A DNA stretch of 7,022 bases, taken from NCBI GenBank assembly GCA_002279765.1, contig NCCR01000328.1, forward strand, positions 1 through 7,022, in the 5' to 3' direction. The notes under the pieces were generated by a model. The model made no database searches and was not told the DNA's origin. It saw nothing but the letters and a program-made list of their open reading frames with translations. The DNA is from Verrucomicrobia bacterium 12-59-8. Lineage in GTDB: Bacteria; Verrucomicrobiota; Verrucomicrobiae; Verrucomicrobiales; Verrucomicrobiaceae. Position numbers and translations under genes: made by a program. Numbering within the stretch: position 1 is the stretch's first letter; each line of letters begins with the position of its first letter. Shown here in pieces: positions 1 through 3,936 of the stretch.

Positions 1-216
1 GATCCAACCAGCGGCGACCGCGCCGCCACGTTCTACACGCTCATCGGCAACTGCCATCGGCAGGGCATCAATGCCGAGGCGTATCTGACGGACATCTTCC
101 AACGCCTTCCCACCGAGACAAACCAGACGGTGCATCGGCTCACGCCAAAAGTCTGGGCCGCAGAGCAAGCGACGCTGCGCCAGGCACTGGCTCAGTCAGC
201 GGTCCTGCCGCTGTAG
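1..216 (+). CDS. IS66-family transposase, C-terminal fragment (5' cut by window)
   Basis: Frame 1 is open from the first base to TAG at 214-216 and gives the last 71 residues of a protein. The segment FYTLIGNCHRQGINAEAYL followed by TDIFQRLP is characteristic of the C-terminal domain of IS66-family DDE transposases (TnpC), which usually read like 'YSLIETAKANGLEPYAYLRDVLTRLP'. The fragment ends in a short basic and Ala/Gln-rich tail. In the family this enzyme catalyses cut-and-paste transposition together with the small accessory proteins TnpA and TnpB. The catalytic residues lie outside the window, so activity cannot be judged. Family assignment is by recall of the motif, not a search. Confidence 0.85.
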   Translation, partial: DPTSGDRAATFYTLIGNCHRQGINAEAYLTDIFQRLPTETNQTVHRLTPKVWAAEQATLRQALAQSAVLPL

Positions 217-286
217 ATGGACCGGCAAAATCAAGCTCATTGCCACGGGGACATGGACACCGGATACGGCGTGCCAGACGCTGTAC
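1..286 (+). mobile_element. IS66-family insertion sequence, right part with putative terminus near 286
   Basis: After the transposase stop there are about 70 noncoding bases. Read inward from position 286 on the minus strand, the sequence starts GTACAGCGTCTGGCAC, which resembles the GTAAGCGTCTGG-type ends of IS66 elements with one extra base. The terminus is placed at about 286 because the minus-strand IS110-like reading frame loses its family resemblance at that point. Only one end is visible, so the 8-bp target duplication typical of IS66 cannot be checked. The exact terminus is an inference and could be off by several bases. Confidence 0.55.
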
Positions 287-363
287 TTTTTGTGGTAGTC
301 AATGCCGATGAAGGTGGCGGCTTCGGTGAGGATGGATGCTGGTGTGTGTGGTGATGTTTTCAT
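287..363 (-). pseudogene. IS110-family transposase, N-terminal remnant
   Basis: A minus-strand frame starts with ATG at 363-361 and reads MKTSPHTPASILTEAATFIG, then IDYHKK. The segment FIGIDYHKK is the start of the RuvC-like DEDD domain of IS110-family transposases, where the Asp (here residue 22) is the first catalytic acid. From about residue 26 onward the reading (YSVWHAVSG...) can be explained as the end of the IS66 element, and the frame stops at 198-196 after 55 codons. The gene therefore keeps only about 25 of the 300-400 residues usual in the family and cannot be functional. The likely cause is insertion of the IS66 element. Confidence 0.6.
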
Positions 364-492
364 GGAGCCACCACTCTACCAAATCACGCGCTCCTAGGGA
401 CGTGCTCGCTCAAAACAGAGTTTCTCCTTCGTATTCATGTCGCCTGACCCTGGTTCCATGCGCTATTGGTTGCTAGTGGGTTCATTCTTCGT
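364..492. other. Gene-free spacer; possible leftover of the IS110 5' noncoding end
   Basis: No convincing gene is seen here. The stretch lies directly upstream of the IS110 start on the minus strand. In IS110-group elements that region carries the left end and encodes the bridge RNA that guides target choice. Whether this stretch contains that RNA cannot be decided by eye, since IS110 ends lack terminal inverted repeats. It also contains the 3' flank of the small membrane protein gene ending at 493. Confidence 0.3.
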
Positions 493-819
493 TCATTTCG
501 CCGATGAAGGCACATGGTTTGAGTTAACCGCTGAGGTTGTCGCGTGAGCCTCGCGTATGACTGAGATACTTATAAGCACAGCCACCAAAGAGAAGGCACC
601 CCCGATATATCCAAGAGCCTTGTTCAATTTCTTCTTCCCGACAACGCGCAACACAATTGAGAGTGCGTAGCCTATAACGACAATCGCCCTCGCATCAAAT
701 CCAACGGCACTAATATAAACGGCTTCGACACCTGGAAAGGATTGCACAAAGGCAAACCACATCGTCGCGAGAAAAAGTTCTGGAATCATGGCTTTAAAAC
801 GTTGTCCCATGGACTTCAC
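493..819 (-). CDS. Small membrane protein, candidate immunity protein for the RHS tip
   Basis: This encodes 108 residues from a GTG at 819. ATG at 810 (residue 4) is an equally plausible start, and neither has a clear ribosome binding site. Hydrophobic segments at about residues 10-27 (IPELFLATMWFAFVQ), 43-60 (ARAIVVIGYALSIVLRVVG) and 69-88 (YIGGAFSLVAVLISISVI) suggest an inner-membrane protein with two or three helices. A basic loop, KKKLNK, lies between the last two. No known family is recognised. It begins only 27 nt after the RHS stop codon on the same strand, and both share a composition more AT-rich than the RHS core. Downstream of a polymorphic RHS toxin tip this is the usual place of the cognate immunity gene. 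That role is inferred from position only; it could also be an unrelated cargo gene. Confidence 0.6.
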   Translation of the reverse strand: MKSMGQRFKAMIPELFLATMWFAFVQSFPGVEAVYISAVGFDARAIVVIGYALSIVLRVVGKKKLNKALGYIGGAFSLVAVLISISVIREAHATTSAVNSNHVPSSAK

Positions 820-846
820 AAGAAGAGGTTAGGCTCGGCCATTTGG

Positions 847-2475
847 TTAGTTGCCATACATTGGCCAAGGGTTTGGGTCTGGATCTACCGGCATCGTGCC
901 CCATACTGGATATTCATTCCCATTGTCATCGACAAAAATGACATAATGCCCTTCTTGCCGCACTGGTCTTGCCGAAGTTCCGGGCATGGTTAGCGGGCTG
1001 ATTGGACGAAATATAAACCCTGGGAGGTCCTGCATTGGGTAGTTGGCAACTTGATCAACGAAGTGACGGCAATTAAAGAAAACCGTGATGTAGTCGGCCA
1101 TGTCCTTGTCGAGATGACTCATCAACTCAAGGAACAGCTCATCCTGCGCTTGGCTCGATTTGATGACTCTCCCTCCTTGAATTGGAAGCGATTGATCAGG
1201 CGTCACATAGATCGCTCCCTTTAGCACGGTGAGTGACAGTGCTGCGCCATATGCACCACCTCGGCTGCCAGCAAGCGCTCGCCTCAGGACGACATACAAA
1301 GCGAGTTGCCCGCCGTTTCTGCCAGAGCCAAGGTCTGGACCAAAATCGACTCTCGTTTTGCAGTCCATCTTCTTCCCATTACTGTCATACTGATCCACAT
1401 AAATTGCGGTGTGAAGAGCACCCATAATCCAGCGGTCTTTTCCAAGGATGTCGATGCTGTTCACCGGGTCATTGCCCACCATGCCATAGAGGTTCACACC
1501 GCCCTTTTCCCCGATGGGGTCTCTGTTTGGCCATCTTCCATTCACTGTATCGTAGTAACGGAAACCATAGTTATACAGCCCCGTCTCCGCATCCAGATAC
1601 TTCGTACTGAACCGGAACGGGTTCGCTTGTGCCACCGCTCCACCATCCACGCTGATCGTCTCGCCGAACACCCCATACTCATAGCGGGCGCTCACACTGC
1701 CATCGGCGAGGTTGACGAGTTCGGTGACGTTGCCGTTGCCATCATAGCAGGGCGCGTATGTGCCTGCCGTAGGCGCTGTATGGAACCGCTCGACAAGCAG
1801 ACCGCCCACACCGCCTGCGCCGGTCAGGGTGCCGCTGAGGTCCATGCCCCACTCGTAGCTCCTCAGAACCTGCGCGCTGCTGGTTGTGTCGATCTCGGCG
1901 ATCATGTTCCAGCCATCATAGAGGAACACGAGGCTCTGCTGCAACACAAAACTCCCGCTGCCGGTCGCGCTCAGCACACGCTTACTGATGCGCCGCCCCT
2001 GCGCGTCGTAGCTGAACTCCAGGCGCTTGCGGGTCACGGTTGCACCCGCAGGCTGCACGGTGATGCCCGTATTCTCCTCCTGCACGATCAGGCGGTTTTC
2101 GCCATCCCACACATAATTCCAGCGGGCGTCGCTGGTCAGGTTGCCGTCTTCGTCGTAGGTGGGCATTTCGCTCGGCGGCGGGATGAACAACGCCCCCTTC
2201 TGATGCCTCGTGACGGGGCCATTGCTGCGCCCGCCATCAGGTCGTGTGGCGGTGATTTCCACTAAGCGGCGCAAGGGACCACCAGTGTTGTCCACACTCT
2301 GCTCGTGAAACCACAGCGAACCAGTGGTCAGCGTGGGCGCGTTGCCATCAATGGTCACCGAGTTGCCCGCCGTCGTGATGAGGCTCCCGCGCAGCACCAG
2401 CCAGCCGGGCTGCGGGTGCGTGATGGAATCATACTGATTCAGGGCATTGGGCGTGTAACCCGTGGTACGCAGCAC
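847..2475 (-). CDS. RHS/YD-repeat protein, 5'-truncated, with variable C-terminal tip resembling an LRAT-like hydrolase
   Basis: The frame gives 542 residues from a GTG at 2475, but it stays open upstream to 2526 (stop TAA at 2529-2527), so the listed start is arbitrary. YD/RHS-type repeats are seen at residues 107-129 (YDEDGNLTSDARWNYVWDGE), 154-167 (FSYDAQGRRISKRV), 244-253 (YDGNGNVTEL) and 266-272. The conserved RHS-associated core follows at about 286-346, with GLYNYGFRYYDTVNGRWPN and RDPIGEKGGVNLYG. RHS proteins usually exceed 1000 residues and start with a signal or secretion domain; both are missing, so this is a fragment or an orphan tip cassette. After ILGKDRW at about 347 the sequence becomes unrelated to the core. 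The tip contains HTAIYV (His355) and NCRHFVDQV (Cys469), the order and spacing of the permuted papain-like (LRAT/NlpC-P60) fold, where His precedes an Asn-Cys motif. A toxic hydrolase or acyltransferase activity is inferred, not shown. The gene downstream may encode immunity. Confidence 0.8.
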   Translation of the reverse strand: MLRTTGYTPNALNQYDSITHPQPGWLVLRGSLITTAGNSVTIDGNAPTLTTGSLWFHEQSVDNTGGPLRRLVEITATRPDGGRSNGPVTRHQKGALFIPPPSEMPTYDEDGNLTSDARWNYVWDGENRLIVQEENTGITVQPAGATVTRKRLEFSYDAQGRRISKRVLSATGSGSFVLQQSLVFLYDGWNMIAEIDTTSSAQVLRSYEWGMDLSGTLTGAGGVGGLLVERFHTAPTAGTYAPCYDGNGNVTELVNLADGSVSARYEYGVFGETISVDGGAVAQANPFRFSTKYLDAETGLYNYGFRYYDTVNGRWPNRDPIGEKGGVNLYGMVGNDPVNSIDILGKDRWIMGALHTAIYVDQYDSNGKKMDCKTRVDFGPDLGSGRNGGQLALYVVLRRALAGSRGGAYGAALSLTVLKGAIYVTPDQSLPIQGGRVIKSSQAQDELFLELMSHLDKDMADYITVFFNCRHFVDQVANYPMQDLPGFIFRPISPLTMPGTSARPVRQEGHYVIFVDDNGNEYPVWGTMPVDPDPNPWPMYGN

Positions 2476-2502
2476 GGCAGGGTCTGCGATGCTGCGCGCA
2501 TA

Positions 2503-2513
2503 ATGCCTGGCAA
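2503..2513. repeat. Direct repeat, left copy (putative target duplication)
   Basis: ATGCCTGGCAA abuts the left inverted repeat and matches ATGACTGGCAT at 2725-2735 in 9 of 11 positions. A length of 10-11 bp is close to the 11-13 bp target duplications known for IS4-group elements. The mismatches suggest an old insertion. Confidence 0.55.
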
Positions 2514-2532
2514 GAATGGCACTCAGTTAAGG
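2514..2532 (+). repeat. Terminal inverted repeat, left
   Basis: GAATGGCACTCAGTTAAGG; it is a perfect 19-bp inverted match to 2706-2724. The minus-strand stop codon that closes the open RHS-frame extension (2529-2527) lies inside it. Confidence 0.85.
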
Positions 2533-2705
2533 GCGTTGATCGTGATTTTTGGATGCGGGAGGGGCATTGAAGTCGCTGCTGGTGGGCGTGGTGGGCGGCG
2601 GAGTGCTGGGTTTGCTTCCCGATCGTGATGTCGAAAACCCAGGGGAGCACTCGCTAAGGCTCGGCACCGCCTGGGCTGTATGACGCACCAATGGCCGAGA
2701 CCCCG

Positions 2706-2724
2706 CCTTAACTGAGTGCCATTC
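2706..2724 (-). repeat. Terminal inverted repeat, right
   Basis: CCTTAACTGAGTGCCATTC on the plus strand is the exact reverse complement of the left repeat at 2514-2532. Confidence 0.85.
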
Positions 2725-2735
2725 ATGACTGGCAT
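2725..2735. repeat. Direct repeat, right copy (putative target duplication)
   Basis: ATGACTGGCAT follows the right inverted repeat and pairs with the left copy at 2503-2513, differing at positions 4 and 11. Confidence 0.55.
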
Positions 2736-2810
2736 CTTTTTCACTTTGGAGGCTGGTTTTCCTGCGAGGGTGCTGCGCCTGGGGAAGCGTGACTGCGCCC
2801 CATTTCGATG

Positions 2811-2845
2811 CCATCCCCTACATCTGTGGGGGTTTTCGGGGATGG
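2811..2845. promoter_or_regulatory. Inverted repeat in the leader of the repeat-protein gene
   Basis: CCATCCCC at 2811-2818 is the exact reverse complement of GGGGATGG at 2838-2845, with a 19-nt loop. It ends 25 nt before the start codon at 2871 and just before the ribosome binding site. The loop contains a second G run that could compete for the C run. It could be an operator or a leader hairpin affecting translation; an 8-bp GC-rich match may also arise by chance. No clear -35/-10 promoter is recognised in 2736-2870. Confidence 0.3.
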
Positions 2846-2855
2846 GAAAGAGCGC

Positions 2856-2860
2856 GAGGA
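2856..2860 (+). promoter_or_regulatory. Probable ribosome binding site for the gene at 2871
   Basis: GAGGA lies 10 nt before ATG at 2871. Together with the signal peptide that begins exactly there, it supports this start over the upstream in-frame ATG at 2808, which would add 21 hydrophilic residues before the signal peptide. Confidence 0.5.
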
Positions 2861-2870
2861 TTTAGACCTT

Positions 2871-3878
2871 ATGAAAACCAAACTCTTGTCAGTCATTCTT
2901 TTCGCTACCGCGCTGCCTGCCTTCGCGGAGGTCACCTCCACCAATTCTAATAACACTTCGCTGGCGGCTGCCAGCACGCAGACGAAGGAAGCGGAAGAAG
3001 CGGCAAAGATAGCGGAAGAATTGAAGAAGGAGGAGGAGGCGAAGAAGGAGGAAAACTCGAAGAAAGCGGAGGACGCAAAGAAAGAGGAAGACTCGAAGAA
3101 AGTGGAGGACGCAAAGATAGCAGCAACGAAGGCTGCTGATGACGCCAAGAAGGCCGAAGACACCAAGATGGCAGCAACGAAGGCTGCGGATGACGCCAAG
3201 ATGGTGGCAACGAAGGCGGCGGATGAGGCCAAGAAGGCCGAAGACACCAAGACGGAAGCAACGAAGGCTGCGGATGAGGCCAAGTTGGCGGCAACGAAGG
3301 CTGCGGATGAGGCTAAGTTGGCGGCAACGAGGGCGGAAGATGACGCCAAGAAGGCCGAAGACGCGAAGATCGCAGCAACAAAGGCTCCGAATGACACCAG
3401 GAAGGCTGAAGACGCGAAGATCGCAGCAACGAAGGCTGCAGATGACGCGAAGCAGGCCGAAGATGCCAAGGTGGCAGCAACGAAGGCTGCGGATAACGCC
3501 AGGAAGTCCGAAGACGTGAAGATGGCAGCAACAAAGGCGGCGGATGACGCCAAGGTGACGGCAACGAAGGCGGCGGACAACGCCAAGAAGGCCGAAGACG
3601 TGAAGATGGCAGCAACGAAGGCTGCGGATGTCGCCATGCAGACTGCAGACTTGATGAATGCGAATTTGCTGGCGATCACTGGCACTGGTTCGAGTTCCAC
3701 TTCGAGCACGGCTCCTGGCTGGAACACGGTTTCGGCCACGGGTCCGGGCTGGAGCCTGGGGGCGTCGGCCGTGGGTGCGGCTCCGGGTGCACCGGCTCCA
3801 CCGGTGACGCTGCTGGCGGCGTTTGCGGGGGTGATCGTGCTGCGCCAGGTGCGGACGCGTCGGCAGAAGGCGGCGTGA
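2871..3878 (+). CDS. Secreted Lys/Ala-rich repeat protein with PEP-CTERM-like C-terminal sorting signal
   Basis: This encodes 335 residues. Residues 1-19 (MKTKLLSVILFATALPAFA) are a clear Sec signal peptide with a cleavage site after AFA. Residues 38-84 are a charged Lys/Glu segment. Residues 85-262 are eleven tandem repeats of 17 (ATKAADDAKKAEDTKMA) or 11 (ATKAADEAKLA) residues plus a partial one, predicted by eye to be helical and coiled-coil- or LEA-like. A Gly/Ser/Thr/Pro-rich linker follows at 270-308. The end is tripartite: PAPPVT (308-313), a hydrophobic helix (about 312-324) and an Arg-rich tail (Arg325, 328, 330, 331). This matches the design of PEP-CTERM/exosortase sorting signals but lacks a literal PEP. 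The exosortase gene begins 58 bp downstream on the same strand, so this is probably its dedicated substrate: exported, clipped at the tag and anchored or released at the surface. The function of the repeat domain is unknown. A passing resemblance to TolA or apolipoprotein repeats is likely compositional. Confidence 0.8.
   Translation: MKTKLLSVILFATALPAFAEVTSTNSNNTSLAAASTQTKEAEEAAKIAEELKKEEEAKKEENSKKAEDAKKEEDSKKVEDAKIAATKAADDAKKAEDTKMAATKAADDAKMVATKAADEAKKAEDTKTEATKAADEAKLAATKAADEAKLAATRAEDDAKKAEDAKIAATKAPNDTRKAEDAKIAATKAADDAKQAEDAKVAATKAADNARKSEDVKMAATKAADDAKVTATKAADNAKKAEDVKMAATKAADVAMQTADLMNANLLAITGTGSSSTSSTAPGWNTVSATGPGWSLGASAVGAAPGAPAPPVTLLAAFAGVIVLRQVRTRRQKAA
3123..3656 (+). repeat. Tandem 51-bp and 33-bp coding repeats
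   Basis: In codon phase the unit lengths in residues run 17, 11, 17, 11, 11, 17, 17, 17, 17, 11, 17, then a 15-residue tail. The 11-residue unit is the 17-residue unit lacking the 6-residue KAEDxK module. The nucleotide copies are diverged but plainly related (GCAACGAAGGCTGCGGATGA recurs), so the array grew by duplication and may vary in copy number. The same periodicity creates long spurious open frames on the opposite strand. Confidence 0.85.
3783..3875 (+). other. Coding segment for the putative sorting tag
   Basis: It encodes residues 305-335: Ala/Pro-rich approach, PAPPVT, a short hydrophobic stretch LLAAFAGVIVL, then RQVRTRRQKAA. The order (short Pro motif, helix, basic cluster at the extreme C-terminus) is that of PEP-CTERM-type signals processed by exosortases. 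The precise cleavage motif for this enzyme is not known; APPVT is the candidate. Confidence 0.65.
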
Positions 3879-3936
3879 GTTTTCGCTGTGTGTTTTATCC
3901 GGTGCTTACCACTTTCTACCTACAGCTACCACTGAC

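Larger units (their letters stand above)
2514..2724. mobile_element. 211-bp non-autonomous element (MITE-like) with IS4-like ends
   Basis: The element is bounded by two perfect 19-bp inverted copies of GAATGGCACTCAGTTAAGG at 2514-2532 and 2706-2724, and flanked by imperfect 11-bp direct repeats. The ends resemble the terminal repeat of IS4 as I recall it (TAATGCCGATCAGTTAAGG). No convincing gene is present in the 173-bp interior. A minus-strand frame ends at a TAA inside the left repeat, as IS transposase genes sometimes do, so the element may be an internal deletion derivative of a full-length IS. A short CCCAGG/CCTGGG stem occurs at 2638-2643 and 2670-2675. It sits exactly where the RHS reading frame is interrupted. 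IS4 affiliation is recalled, not searched. Confidence 0.7.

Noticed and set aside
1306..2265. Plus-strand open frame of 319 residues across the RHS gene
   Set aside because: Shadow of the RHS gene in GC-rich DNA; the minus frame carries clear RHS core motifs and this one has none.
2527..2814. Minus-strand frame of 95 residues from ATG 2814 through the 211-bp element
   Set aside because: It runs through both inverted repeats and reads as unrelated low-complexity sequence; not supported as a gene, though its upstream part matters for the junction discussed in the findings.
2808..2870. Upstream ATG at 2808 as start of the repeat protein
   Set aside because: It would place 21 hydrophilic residues before a perfect signal peptide that starts with MKTK at 2871, where a ribosome binding site is also seen.
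3123..3656. CRISPR array
   Set aside because: The repeats are contiguous, in codon phase, and have no unique spacers; they encode a protein repeat.
2741..3739. Long minus-strand open frame (332 residues, Ala/Ser/Phe-rich) opposite the repeat protein
   Set aside because: It is the antisense of the periodic repeat array. The plus-strand frame has a signal peptide, a ribosome binding site and a sorting tag, while this one is a monotonous reverse reading of Lys/Ala codons.
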